A DNA stretch of 64,000 bases, taken from NCBI RefSeq assembly GCF_000004075.3, contig NC_026660.2:24989498-25053497 (forward strand), written 5' to 3'. Positions 48,801-62,800 of this stretch are shown here, piece after piece. Source of the stretch: Cucumis sativus (Eukaryota > Streptophyta > Magnoliopsida > Cucurbitales > Cucurbitaceae). Made by a program: the position numbers and the translations under genes. Position 1 is the first letter of the stretch, and the number at the start of each line of letters is the position of its first letter. The notes beneath the pieces are model-generated. The model ran no database searches and was not told where the DNA came from. It worked only from the letters and a program-made list of their open reading frames with translations.

Positions 48801-51800
48801 GAGGCTTGGGGGGATCTGGTTCATTTTCATTTCCATGTTTTTGGAAACAAGGGATGTTTTAAATACTTAGAACCCATGATACACAATTATTGAGTTCACA
48901 TTTGAGTATTATTTCACAAATGGTAATATTCTTCTACTGTTTTCAGGTTCAAGATTTCAAAATTATGAAAACACATAATGAGTTTTCTGAAAAATGAAAC
49001 TTCATATATAGAACATCTGCAAACCCTAGAACAGATAGACATAGACCTTGAATCAATTTTATAACTTTAGAACATTGGGTTATGCTAAACAAAACTATTA
49101 TTTATGTTTCCAGAGTTCAACACCACAATTTTTCAAAGTTCAAATTCAAAAATCAGTTTTCAATTAATGCTGTTATATGCATTTTCAAATTTAAGAAATA
49201 CAATAAATACAAGTCTTTTTCCTGTTGTATCTATACACACACACACACACTAAAATAAAATTGTTACGAATCATGTCCTAAATAGGACCTAAACAGTCTG
49301 ACATGCATTGCACAAGTCACGTATGTGATATTCACAAGTCATATATGCTATCCAAAGCTAGAAACAATTGTTTTCAGAGTCAAACTAAATATTTGAATTA
49401 GGCCCAAAACCAGAAATCAAAATCAATTCAGTTTTAACCAGTTTGTACAAAAAGAAGAAGATGATTATTTGGGAGACTAACTGAATAGCACGGTTTTGTT
49501 TTCCTTCTGAAGAAAACCAAGTTGAAGTGAACTGTATACACTCTAATTATTTTGTCATGTAATTGCTGAAACTTGTCAGTCACATCATATTTGCACTCAA
49601 GTTATTAGATGGAAATGCATGCCTCTCCATTAACTTTCCTGTGAATAACCTATGCTAGCCTTTTTTATTTATTCATGACCAATGGATGCCACAACAAGAG
49701 GTATTTAAGGGCTAGAAATATACAGGTGCATCTGAATCAGTTTCAGTTTAAAAGACACTCAGAAGCATAAACTCCCGATCAGCAAAAATGGGAAATAACA
49801 ATTCATGAAATCAAAATGAACTTCTTGTCATTTCCATCTCATATACCATCAAGAAGAATAGAAGTTTACATTCTGCAGCTTTATGAGCATTCTACCAAGA
49901 TCAGAATAACCATTACAGCGTGAAGCTTCCATGGCAAACTCCTTCCAAGTCACTACATCACGTGCACTCTCTATTAGAGCCTACATCAATCAAATTGAAC
50001 ACAGCTCATAAGTGAACAAGCAAGAAAATAAAAGCTCAAGTAACTTCATAACTCATTGCAATGATAAACAGAATACAGAAGTGTGGACCGCATACAAACC
50101 TCAAGGTGAAATTGGTCTATGATATTCAGCATGCCAACAGAAAGTTTTTTCATTATAAATCTCCTTGCAACTTTTACATCTTCAACCAATTTTAAGCCAG
50201 CTTTGTGGCTCTTGTAAGCAATAGGCTGAGGAAATTCTTCAATAGAACGAACAAGCAATGCATCTGCCCAGGAATAGTTCCTTGTGTGCGGAAAAAAGAC
50301 CACGAAGTACTTTTTCCTGTCATGTGTTGGTTTGGCTTTTAGAGTAGATAATGGCCAGTCAGCCCTTGCACATCTAATTCCTGCCTGCCACTTCCCTCTC
50401 CACTATACTTGGAGAGAATTTCAAAATGAAAATAAAATCAAATTATAATCCATTAGTTGCTACAATACAACAGAAGACACTTTTAGGAACATGACAAAAC
50501 ATATTAAAATACCGGTATGTTTGATATAATTATAATTTATATCGACAATATGAACCCAGAGTGAATGGGAATGAAGAAACCAACACAATCTATGAAGTGA
50601 AAATTGTCTGGAATGTGGTCCTGTTCGGAACAAAAATAGGCTGTTGAGAAATATCTTGAAAAACATTTTTTTAGCATAATATTAGTGTTCGTGTTTGAGT
50701 AACCATCCTTTAAAAATTGTTTTCTGGTTTCAGTTTAGTTTGCCACATCTAATGACATATTGTTAACTGATTGAAGTTTTCCTTCCTCGCAAAATCATGG
50801 TTGTAACAGCGCTTATTGACTGTTTCCCTCACTTCTCTACTTCAGTGCTATGTTCTTTTCATTGATAAAAAACATGACGACCATCAGTATAGTTAAATCA
50901 AGGATGGATTCTGCTTCTACTTCCAACGACAGCAGGATTTAACCTAACTCATTCAGGAATTCCATCAGCTCCTACATAGGAGTTACATCTCTAGTTTTTT
51001 CAATCATAACCAATTATGGTGTACTTGTTTCCCTGAATTGCTTCCTAAAAAATAACATAGGAGCCCTCCAAGAAATTTTATGTATGAACGAACATCCAAA
51101 AAGAAATCCAATAAGATGACTGATCAAGAGTGTGCATGATAATGCATCAAAACACAAATTGCCAAGCAGGAGAGGATGACTTGAAAATTGGTAGCTGCTA
51201 AAATGGCTGGAAGTCTAGGAGGACAACTGAACATATAAACCACAAACAAGAAGGTGGCCCGTCTTATACCAAGTTCACTTAAACTTCAAAAGAAGCATAT
51301 GTCCATTGCCTAACAATCATCATCTGTCAGCATGTCATGTTAATTATATTTATGTTGGATGTCATGAGTAAGACTCAAACAAGAACTGAATAAATTGAAG
51401 TAATTAGAGTACATTTGATTTGATTTGACAGCATCATAGTAACTTTACAATTTGGATTAGCATAGCACAGTAACACTATGAGTTTGTTGAATTAGCAGCA
51501 TCCCAACAAGAAGAATAAAAAAAAGAGATTAAACATACATGCATACTGGATAAACCCCTAAACTCCCAGAAGAAATATTTTTTTTTAAAAAAAAAGTATT
51601 AATGAAGGAAAAAATTATGAACTTTGAGATTAGGGTAGGGAGATACCTTCACCCAAAGCGCCACAGATTCATCCCCTTCCAACCACATTGGCTGTGGCCC
51701 AGAAACAGACAACTCCTCCGGCTTGCTATTGGTAGGCAAATCATCCTCAATAGTATCCACAACTATACGAGAGTTTTCAGATGCTAAACAAGATTCAGTA

Positions 51801-52141
51801 GAGTAATTATCGGTGTTAGCATCATCAAATTCAGAGTCAGGAGAAGCACAAGATGGCTTTTGGGCATCCATGAGATAGTTAGAATATGAATCCGAACTAC
51901 AGTGGGTGGAAGCAGGCAAAAATTGAGGAGGGGGTTGAAAATCACATTGGGTGTTAATTTGAGGGTCCCCAAGATTCAGCGGTAAGTGATTGAGTTCAAC
52001 ATTTGGCATCGGGGGTTGAAGATCGATGCAGTTGTTAGAAGATTGTCCATCGTAGAACAAAGAAATTTTGGTTGCAGAATCAGAGTGGTGTTGTTGTTCT
52101 TCATCAACATGTTGAACATCAGACAAAGGAACCACTTCCAT
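42875..52141 (-). CDS. SUVR5: SUVR5-like histone H3K9 methyltransferase with C2H2 zinc fingers
   Basis: Eleven coding exons, complement(join(42875..42958, 43096..43183, 43628..43765, 43851..43954, 44074..44190, 44849..45010, 45432..48110, 48430..48540, 49870..49980, 50100..50402, 51647..52141)), give 1463 residues with consistent phases. In order: an acidic N-terminal region; a conserved WRGKWQAGIRCARADWPL block (166 on); three Cys/His-rich segments (about 529-545, 567-591, 661-687); four C2H2 fingers (about 819-840, 853-874, 887-908, 956-977); Cys-rich pre-SET (about 1234-1310); and the SET domain, with GWAVRAGEAIMRGTFVCEY, RFINHSCSPNL and GEELTFNY. SUVR5 binds DNA through its fingers and establishes H3K9me2 with LDL1, independently of DNA methylation. 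Oddities: the donor after exon 44074..44190 is GC, not GT, and the post-SET cysteine motif is incomplete (GSGCESSSC then TGA). An intron carries a MITE-like foldback. Confidence 0.9.
44478..44635. mobile_element. MITE-like foldback in SUVR5 intron
   Basis: A near-perfect inverted repeat of about 42 bp per arm: left about 44517-44558 and right about 44571-44612, with a loop around 'ggattctcc'. The arms contain 'atatttacaaatatggcaaa' and its complement, and the left arm motif is preceded by a second tandem copy (44489-44515). AT-rich foldbacks with this 'ttgctatatttgtaaatatt' core are, from memory, abundant in cucurbit genomes. It lies in the intron 44191-44848, with no transposase and no obvious target-site duplication. 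Confidence 0.6.
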
Positions 52142-52376
52142 AATCGTAACTTAAGCTTCTAATTTAATTACCATTTATCTTTACTTTACTCCCTTTTCAT
52201 CATTCTTCTTCCCAAAATACAACCAAAGAAAGAAAAAAAAACTCTATTTTCCCATAACCCAATTTCCCTCAACAGTCTCACGATTATGTCTCTAATTTCT
52301 TATTTCCACTTTTACCCTTTCTTTCTCTTTTTCCTTTCTAATTTTACCTATCTCTAACAAGTTCTATTTATCCCTT

Positions 52377-52421
52377 CTTTTTTCTTTTTTCTTTTTTCTT
52401 TTTTCTTTTTTCTTTTTTCTT
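52377..52421. repeat. (CTTTTTT)n heptanucleotide repeat upstream of SUVR5
   Basis: About six copies of CTTTTTT in a pyrimidine-rich stretch some 240 bp upstream of the SUVR5 ATG, so within its promoter or leader. Read on the minus (sense) strand it is an AAAAAAG array. Confidence 0.9.
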
Positions 52422-55400
52422 CTCGGTTATAACTTATAAATCACCTTTTCACTCAACCTTATTTCTTAATTTTTTTCTTAATATAAGTGAGTGTCTCCCT
52501 TCATTTTTTTAATTAGATATTGAGATTACGTCTCTTTTCCACCGTTAGATCAATTCATGATGTTAACCTTGTTTAGTTAAGTTTTATTTTTATAATAAAT
52601 TATTTTACAATCTAAAATGATTTAGTTTCTACCTCAAACTATATTTTAATAAAAAATTTATATCTATAAATAGAATAAATAAATAAAATGGATTAAAAAT
52701 TATAAAATATAGTTTAGATTGTAATTTTTTTTGCTATATTTTATAATAGTTATTAATTTATTTTGTTATATTTGGTAATTCTCTAGTAAGATTTTTTACA
52801 TATTTAAAAATATATGATTAAATATTTTTTTAATAAAATAAACTAAATCTTATTATATTGATAAAAGAAACTCGAACAAGTGAGATAAAATATGATTTTT
52901 AACTTTGTATTTGAATTATGAGAGAGAAATTTAATACTTTTATTTTCTTAGAAAAATATACATTTAAAAAGGGGGGAAAATGGAGGTGTAAAATTTAAGG
53001 AACAAAGTGAAAGCCAACTCAAATATCAATGATGACTTTTTCAAGTAAATGAACTCTATTTCCAATGATTTTTGTTTTAGGGTTTTTGTTTGAGTTTTTC
53101 TACCATATTGGATTTTAAATTAAGATACTCGCATTTTACCCATCCATATCTAACTGCTCCACTTTTATTTTCTTTTTCTTTTCTACTATATTACATTTTT
53201 TTAATTCTAATGTTAGAATATTGTTAGTAGAGGAAAATACTTTTTCGGAAGTAATTTCTAATTAACATGATTTAGATTAGAGTTTCAATCTTACTACTTA
53301 AAACTTGTCGAAAATAAATAATGATAATAAAATCAAAGAGGGATTCTATGTTTTTCTAACTAAGTTATGCTAGCATTGTACATTGAAAAGGAAAGTTCAT
53401 TAATCATAAAGATTCCTGGACTAAAAAAACACTGTAGAAATTAGGGTTTACTATGACTACATAATCCTACTTTATTTCACACTCATAGAATAATAGGGTG
53501 GAAATTGGTTAAAGTCAGTGATTTGAATAAAACCAAATAACTCAATCTTATGCATGCATGGTATATAATTTTAATGAAATCATGTCTTAATAGGGTTCCC
53601 AATCTGAATGAAAAAGTATGACTTTAGGCCAACAATTTCAAAGTCAAATTAGGGAGAAAAGGTAGGAATTGGTTATCTCTCTTATTCAATCCTCTAACAT
53701 AAACCTCTTAATGATATGTATATAATAGTGGTTGGAGATCGATCGACAATTTTATATATCCTAACAAAATTTTTAGTAGAATATTGTGAAGAAATGATCA
53801 AATCTATCAATTCTTAGATATAAAAAGCCATGTCAATTATCGATTAACTAATTAAACTTATTTTAACCTACATAAAGATTAAAGAGTCGAAAAGGTGGAG
53901 AAGAATATGCATCTAGATGAATGCAAAAAGATAGCATGATTCAACTTGACTTTACAACTAGCAAAAAAAGGAAAAGAAATGATTAAAATGTCAAGCAAAA
54001 GTCACAAGAGTGGTAATTCATGTACCTTTATGTAGAGAAAAGTGGGTTTTCCATTCTTTCTTTTATTTAGGAAAAGCATATTGGTCCATTGAGGATAGTA
54101 AGTTTGGATCCATCCTTTCATATAATTCTAAGGTTTTGTTCCCAATCTTATAAGTTGTTTTCATTGCTGGTATAATTTAAAATATAAGATTTAAGTTTTT
54201 TTTATCGGTTAAGTAATTTAATCGTGATTTAAGAGATTTTGTCTTCAACTCGTTACGTTGTTTTCACGGTATCCTTTGCAAGTGAAAAGGAGTGTTACTT
54301 TAGATGATATAATATTAAATTTATCTTCACTCATCAACTTAAGCTTGTTGATCACAAATCAATGATACAATATAGTGCAAGTGATTTGAAAGGTCATATG
54401 TTTAAACTCACAATGTTATTTTTTTCAAATTAAAATTGATTTTCACTTGTTGAATCTTCTACGTATTCCAATCCGACAGAACAATAAAAAGTGTACGTTA
54501 GATAATATTATAATATTAAATTTGCTTTCTTTCCTCTTAAAGTTTGTGTCAAATCGATAAACCAATATTTGAAACGTCAAATATTGATTAGAAGAAGCCC
54601 TTGACATTTCAACAAATTCATAAAGATGAAAGAAAATCAAAGGATGTGGTTTTAAATAAAAGCACCAATTGATAACATCCAAATATTTATATGTTAGGAG
54701 TTTAAGTGTCCTTGTGATATCAATGTTAGGTGTAGCCATTTAAAACAATGAATAATATTTTATCTCTACTAGGTATGGTGCATTATTCTAATACCAAAAA
54801 TATAAGACACCTATGTTTCCATATAGTACTCTACAAATAAAACTAACCTAGAGGTCCCTATGTCAATAAATATATATTATCATTCACATTATGTTGAATT
54901 TAACCAAGAAAAATCAATAACCATTCATACCATATATATATATAAGGTGTATATGTGTATCAAAATTGCATAATTTCTGGAGAGACTTTCAAAGCCCAAT
55001 TGAGTGTGTAAAACGTAAGGAGAAAATTGTATGGATCATAATTTTTTTAAAATTTTGTCCGGGTCGTTATTCTATTCAAATAAATTAATATCGTACACTT
55101 GATAGATATTTAAACTTTGAATTATATGTCTAATAAATCTTTAAATTTTTAAATATGTTTTTTTAACGTGAAACCAATTTAACATTGTCTAAAACTTTTA
55201 GAATTCATACCACACGAAATTTATAAAAGTTTAATTGAGTTAGTAACAAAACTGCCCATAAAATAAATTAACAAAATCACAATTCCAAAATTAATACTAC
55301 AACAAAATACTTGCATTATTGACAATTTCCAAGAATGAAACACTCGTTTAAAGTAGGCGTAGCCTGACCGAAACACCCACAAATATAAAAAATTATTTTC

Positions 55401-56212
55401 ATTATCGATAAATCAAAGGATGAAATACGCTACCGATTGCCTCCTTAAATCGAGTGAAGCAAAAGGGAAGGAATGCTCCAAGTTTGGACCTAATTCAATA
55501 AATAATATTTTGAATTTTGTAGTTTTCTCTAATTTGTCCACAGAGTTTCATAATTGAGTTATACAAATGTTCACATGTAAATTTTTCCCCTTCTTAAGAA
55601 ATTATTTCGTTCCACTCTTTCTACGAAAAGTCAATTCACCTTTATTTTAATTACAACATATATTATAACTATAAAATAAAAAACACATTCATAACCAAGT
55701 TTAACTTCAGTAGTTTCTATTTCTAAAATTAAGTTGCCGAAATTATACTTCATTGGTATATACACTACATTTTAATACTTTTAAATAATCTTAATCATAA
55801 CTGTTTTACATACACTTAGTCTCCCTCGTTGAGATGTAATATTTATTTATTTAGATGTGATATTTATTTATTTATATCATTAGTGGTTATAATACGAAAC
55901 TCTTCCATTATTATATACTTTAGTAGTTGTTATACACAAGAAAATGATGGAGGGAAAGAAAATATGAATTGAATGTGCTTAATGATCTGTCTTCACTGTG
56001 AAGACTTTTTAAGAGGAGAAAAAAAAAAAAAAACAAAGTTGATTTGCAAAACTTCAATAAAGCCATTCATCACTTTTTACCCATTTTAGTTCGGAAAATA
56101 TTCTTACCCACATGTGTGAATATTCTTTTTCTTTTCATTATTGTTTCTTATGTCCATATTTTCTTTAAATTAACTAGTCAACAATGAAAAATTATTCATA
56201 GAAACCATAAAA

Positions 56213-56465
56213 AGAAAGTAGTAAAATAACAAAATATTTATAAATATAACAAAAAAAAATTATAGTTAGAATTAATAGAGTATTAAACAAAAGTATTATG
56301 GGTCAAATTTTACTTGTAAATATTTGTAAGGTATTATATAGAAATATTTTTAAAAATAATAAAATAAATTAAAATATTTATAACCTATAACAAAATTTTG
56401 GATTCTACCACGGTAACATATCAAATAGAATTTGTTATAAGTTGTAAATATGTTGTAAAATCTAC
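56213..56465. mobile_element. Possible relic of AT-rich MITE family
   Basis: The segment opens with 'caaaatatttataaatataac' style sequence and closes with 'atttgttataagttgtaaat', with internal copies of the same words in both orientations, as in the SUVR5-intron foldback. The arms are diverged and boundaries uncertain. The call is by eye. Confidence 0.3.
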
Positions 56466-59400
56466 AATTTTTAAAGATTTTTCTATTATATATGTAATTT
56501 TTTTAAATATATGTCTATATCTCAATCTCTTTTTAATTACAAGTTAAATTTTAAATCATATCGTTTAACAATATTCAATTTATTCTATATTATTTGGGCT
56601 TTTAACATAAACAATTTGTGAATAACTTGACTAAAACAAACTATTTTGAATTTATAAATTTGGAAGAAAATTAAAATTGAGTGGTAAATGAAACCTTATG
56701 AAATTAGTGAAACTAAGTTTATCGTTTAACCCTTCGAATTCTCATTTGAAATTAAGATAAATATGAGACTTAAATAGTTTGTTTTTAATTTTGTAAACTT
56801 TTTATACATTTGAACTAAAAGATTTTGAAAGGTATATAAAAGAAGCAGACTAAAATTTTGATAGATATTCAAAATTTTAGGCTTTTTTTTGTCTTTAAAG
56901 AAAATGGTATGAGGGTTTGAATCTAAAGAATGATAAAATAGCAAAAAATGATATAGGAAAGAAGAGAGAAGAAATAGAGATAAATGAAAAAGAGAAAGAG
57001 GATATGGTAAGAAGAGACATGTCTTATTATATAGTCATTTTCTGACATTAACATATGCTGTTGGAGCCATTAAAATCCATTTCTTGTAGAGAGATAAAGA
57101 GATGCCTTTTGCTGGATATGATTGGCATTGACTTCATTGTCCAAATGCATTTGGAAAAAGTTTTCAACTTTTCTTTAATATTTTTTATCATTTATGTTGG
57201 GACTCTATAACCATACTTTTCCTCTTTTTATTTTTTCCACTTTCCCTCACCAACACTCTTCTACCCTCTTTTTCTCCCATTTTCTTTACTTTTTTCTCTC
57301 TATAACCAATTCATTTTCCCCTTAACTTTCTCTTTTAACTTACTTCACTCCAACCTCCCATCCTTTACAACTAAACCCGATATAATTTAACTTTGACATG
57401 CAAAAATGTTATTAACAATCAAATTTATAGTTTGAATCTCTATGTCTTTCAGAAAAAGACAAACGAATGTGTCACCAAAAGCTTTATATTAAACTTAGGT
57501 AAATTGTGAAAAAAAGTTGTTATTTATTTAAAACATATCGTTATATTATATTTTCACACATTATAAACATTTAAAAACATACCTAGTAAAAAAAAAATCG
57601 AAATATGAAATGGAGTGGTAATGACCTAAAACAAAAATTTAAATCACCACATTATTTTTATTTTAAGCAATTACTACATGATTCTAAGTGTAAGTTGTGC
57701 ATAGATGTTTCACAAGATTTCTATTTAAACAGTGTAAGTTGAGAGTAATATGACAACTTTTAAAAGCATAGGAGTGTTATGTAAACTAAAGTCAGTTTAG
57801 AGTTTATGTTATAGTTTATGGTTATGTACATGTGAAAATGACGAAATGTTTATATTTGAAGTGGATAATATGACAATATCGAAAAAAAAAAAAAACTTTT
57901 GAATGATTGGTTATCTTAAACTGTTCCAAATATTTTTCATATGAATGAACTGTAAATTATGTGAAAATTTATCACGTGGAGTTGGAGTAATAACTATACA
58001 AAACCAACGATTTAATCAGATTTTGAATGTAAATGATCAGCAATTAACCAATCAGATTAATACCCACTTGATGCCACTACTCAGTTCCCTAGATTTTGAC
58101 TTTGATTTCAACATTAAACAATTAAGGACCTAAGACAGAGATCAGATTCTTACTTCCCCATATCAATTTCTTCTCTGTTCATACTCTTTATCTTTATATC
58201 TCTCTCTCTCTCTCTATCTTTAAGAAGTAAAAGGAAAAAAAAAAAAGTCTTCCTTTTAGCCAAACAAGTGAGTGTGACGACAAAAAGAGAGACCTTACCA
58301 CTCTAACACACGCACAAGCTCCTTCTTTTTCTTTTGTGTATCGATGTAAGAGAAGGTCAATTCTCAGAAATCACATTAGTTTTTATTTTAAAAATATATA
58401 ATCAAATCTCTTTCTTTCTTCCTTTATTTAATACTTGAGGATTCTGTGACAAAAGTTAGTTTCTTGGATGCTGAAAGACAATTGTGGGTATCTCTCCAAA
58501 TTTTTCTAAAATTAAAGGGTATTTAGACAAAGTGAAACCCCACAAATCCCTCATCCCCTTTCTAAGCATCCAATGTCTCCTTTATCCACCCCTTTCATTC
58601 CTTTTGAGGTCACCCCCTACTTTTCTTTTACCTCAACCATCTGTTTGTTTGCTAGCTTTTACCTCTCATATCACCTAAAATTTTATATATTTTTTTTAAT
58701 GGGGTTATTCTCAAATCTATTCTTCTTTTTTTTCTTGAGAAATGACAAGTTTTTGCATTTGTAGATCCAAAAGGGTGTGGAAATTGCAACCTTTGTCCCA
58801 ATGGATGAATCTCAAAATTTCACCAATGATGTTTCCTGAGTTTTGAAAATGATATCCACCCACGTGGCCAGTAACATGTTTTGATTTCAGTTTTATTTAG
58901 TTTTTTGGTGTTTTTTTTCTTCATCAGATCACGAAGCCAAGAATGAATTATTGAAAGAGTAGGTATTAGGGTACAGAGAAGTTGTGTAAATTAAGAATGA
59001 ATAAAATTGTTTAAAAAATATATGGTACAAAAGAGACAAATGTAAATGAAACAAATTACTATATAAAGTCAGCAAAGAGACAAAGAAGGAGAGATCGGTG
59101 ACCAACTCCCACTGACTTGCCAACAAGAGAAGAGAATGTGGAATTTGGGGTCTAATGTGAGGGATTCTATTCCTAACAATGGCAAAAAATTGGAATTATT
59201 GTTATTTGTTTGTCTGTTTATTGTATTTTATTTGCTTATAAACAGTCAAATTAAGCTTAATTTTCTCCTTGTAATTGCATCTTCGGTTTGCGGGTCATGA
59301 AAAGTTGTCCACTTTCTCACCATTTTGACATTTAAGGGGTCTACTGAGCATGAATGTTTTTGTTAACTTTCTTTTTCTTCTTCAACTTAAAGCTCTCCTC

Positions 59401-59480
59401 CTAGCCAGCTGCTTTCTTCCCTTTTAATGCAAAAGCCCTTCATTTACAAAAGCCATACTACATTTTTCAGAGAGTGAAAT

Positions 59481-59851
59481 CATCTTCATTGTCAAGTTCA
59501 TTGGTCAAAAAGCTTGGTTTACATAGCTGCATTTGTGGGTTTTGTGTAACCCCATTTCAGCTCTTTTGTTACTAGCTTTCTTCAGTCGCTCGTGTTGTGA
59601 ACTCGCCCGTATCATCATCGCTTTCTGGTCACTTGCAAAAGCTCTGTGTTCTGCTTAAATATTGGGAATGAATGAACAAAGATTTGGAGTTTAGCTTGTG
59701 ATTTCTGAATGCCCTTTTGCTTCAACTTCCTGCTCTGAATCTGACCGCCTGTGATCAACTTGTTTGTTTATGGTAATGTACCATTCTTCTTCTTCTTCTT
59801 CTTCTTCTTCCCACCCAACTTGTGATTTACTGTTGGAGCTGATTCTCAGAT
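59481..59851 (+). promoter_or_regulatory. Leader of DUF547 gene with putative short 5'UTR intron and (TTC)9
   Basis: The leader contains upstream ATGs, including a short frame at 59709. A donor-like TTATG|gtaatg at 59773 and an acceptor gattctcag ending at 59849 would define a 77-nt intron whose pyrimidine tract is the (TTC)9 microsatellite at 59784-59810. Splicing leaves AT|ATG at the main start. If unspliced, an ATG at 59770 opens a 33-codon serine-rich uORF that overlaps the main ATG and ends at 59871. Confidence 0.45.
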
Positions 59852-62800
59852 ATGCTGTTTCAAGAGACTGAAAACGGTGCAAAAATGTTGCAAAATAGAG
59901 AAATGCCACTGCACAAGCGTTCTAAGAGGTTAGCTTCTGATGCTGTTCTGGTTTTCTTTTCTTTTATCCTTGTTTCATTGAGTGTTTTTGTTAGTTAGTA
60001 ATGGTTATTCCTTTTGTTCTGAATACTCGATATGTGCTCGAACTAGAATGAGTCCTCAGTTGGTTAAATAGTAAAAAAGTCTAAGAGTTTGTTTCTGTCG
60101 GCTTACCAAACTTTGAAACCAGAGGTCTAAAGAAAACTGCTGTTGGTTCTCTGCTTATAGAGCTGTATCTTTTCTTCTTTCTTCTTGTTACTCAAGCTCT
60201 GTTTTCTTGAGATGGGTTTTGGAAACTTTTGACAATTAGCTTAACTGTTAACTTCGTTCTCTTGTTCTACTTCTTCAGATCTGAAATCTCTACACTGTTT
60301 CAGTCGTTCTACCTTTTCTGTTATTGGGTGAGAATGGTAGAATATGTGGACGCATTGGTTTACTGTTTCAATTTGGATTTTGTGGAATCATAATTCATGA
60401 CTTATCTAGAGACTGTAGAAGGGAAATTAGGTACCTTCCTTTTATTTTTGCTGAAAAGATGTAGATCATCACAGATGAATCTTGGGATCATACGGTTTTT
60501 GTAGCTCTTGCTTGGTGCAAATACCGAATCGTGGCTCAGTTGGGGGTTCAACACCTGATATATTCTGTATCTTTCTGATATGCATCTTTGTTGCACCATT
60601 TTTTCTAGTTGATAGATATAATGATTGGGGGGTTATGGGTGCTAGATAGTGGAATATTTGCTTTTCCTTTTTGTGTTAAGAGAATTCACGGAACATAGTA
60701 TCATTACATATTTTTATATTAAGTGTATCCAAATGGAATTAAAAGGTTAATGTCTTGTTTTCTCCATTTCTATATTTTAATTCTTCTTTTCTCTTTTTGT
60801 ATTGTCAGTTTTCTAGACATGGTCAAGGATACTGTTGAGGAAGAAGGGTTGGATAAGTCCTTTGAAGCTTCAAATCGTATGAAACTGGTCAGATTAACTT
60901 CTATGAGCCTTCTACTTCAAAAGAAATTACAGTTATTATTTTCGCCAAAAAAAGAGTTCGTTAGTATTAACTCACAAGACTAGCCTGCTGCTGAACCTGA
61001 ACGTATTCTCATATTTTATGTTTGTTTTTCGGGTTTGATCTGGTCCTAGGACACGAGCTACTTCAAGGAATCCATGAAGACAACGAAGAAAAGCTTCCCA
61101 AAAACAAACATACACTCTTCTCTTAAACAAGAGGTATAAAAGAAGATAAACTTTATATTCTTCTAACCTTCTTTTGATAATTGATTTTCCAAATTTCAAC
61201 ACCAAAAACACAATAATGTTCACTACAAGGTAAATTTTATAGTCCAACACCTTAAATGATCACCATTGTCTTTGTAAACTATGTAATGTAGATTCTTCAG
61301 CTTGAAAAGAGATTGCAAGACCAGTTCAAAGTTCGCACAACGCTCGAAAATGCATTAGGATATAGATCCTCTTCTCAAGACAATACAACCGACATTGAAG
61401 TACCTAAGGTAACTCCTTAAAATTTTTGGTTCAGCAAAGCTAATTACGGGGTTCTATAAATAAGGTTACTACACATTGATGCACATTAAAATTTGAATAC
61501 AATCTACTGCAACCTGCTACCATCTACATACATTATGGGTACATATTAAAAGCCACTTTAATGATTACAGCCAGCCACCGAGTTGATCAAAGAGATCGCA
61601 GTATTGGAACTGGAAGTTTCACATTTAGAACAATATCTTCTCTCTTTGTATCGAAAAGCATTTGATGGACAAATATCCTCCACGTCTCCATCCACCACTG
61701 ACGAAAAGCTGAAATCGCCTGTGAACTCCCCAAAAGCCAAATATACTGTAAATTGTGTACCTGACGTTACATTGAAAAAGGAAGACAAAGCTGTTCAGTC
61801 TGGCTACGATTCTTTTGGAAATCCTATAAGGGAATATAGCGGAATTTGTGAAGACAAGCTGTTGGACTCAAGCGTTCGCCGTTGTCAGTCATCACTATCA
61901 CATTATTCAGTTTGTTCAAAGAGAATTTCTCTTCCTGAGGATTCTTTGGGCCAAGCTGTACGGCCTTGTCTATCTCAACCGATGTCCATGATGGAGGTAA
62001 CTGTCCAGTTCAACTTCTGTTTCATCTCAATCTTGCTCAGCTGTACTTATGACATTCATCAAAAAATGAGAACCTCTTCTCTTAACTTAATGTGGAGCCA
62101 CAAAAGACATTTATCTTATTGGTGATAAGCTTATATCATTATTAATTGATTTATGGTTCCTCTTTTGCAGTTTGCTCAGAATGCTTCATCCAATTTAACC
62201 AGTCTAGCAGAGTACCTTGGTACTCAAATACTGGACCATGTTCCTGAGAGTGCCAATCGTCTTTCTGAAGATATGGTTAAATGCATTTCAGCCATATACT
62301 GCAAACTTTCAGATCCTCCTTCAACACATCATGGTCTTTCCTCTCCAGTTTCATCGTCTTCGCCAATCAGCGCATTCTCTCCTCAAGATCAGTTTGACAT
62401 GTTGAGCCCCGGGTTCAAGAACAATCCATCATTTGATATACGGTTGGATAATCCTTTTCATGTGGAAGGTCTTAAAGAGTTCAGTGGCCCGTACAGCACA
62501 ATGGTTGAAGTGCCATGGATTTATAGGGATAGTCAGAAACTGATCGAAATCGAACACTTGTTACAAGATTTCAGGTAAGCAACATGTGGATGGATGTTCA
62601 TTTGTCATATTACTAGAAGATTTTGTTTGTATGGAATGTGATTGCTTAGGCATCTTATGTCTACTGGTTATACTTATACGTTGTCAGGTCACTTATATCC
62701 AAGTTAGAGGAAGTCGATCCGAGGAAGTTAAATCATGAGGAAAAGCTAGCATTCTGGACCAACGTACATAATTCCCTGATGATGCATGTAATGATTTTTC

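Larger units (their letters stand above)
52142..59480. other. Intergenic region between SUVR5 and the DUF547 gene
   Basis: AT-rich, with no recognisable protein-coding or RNA gene. It contains the SUVR5 leader and a heptanucleotide repeat (52.38-52.42 kb). Possible relics of the same AT-rich foldback family lie at about 52.68-52.79 and 56.21-56.47 kb. Poly-A runs occur near 56.02 and 57.88 kb, a CT tract near 58.20 kb and a G-box at 58861-58866. From about 59.3 kb composition shifts toward the leader of the DUF547 gene. Confidence 0.45.
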
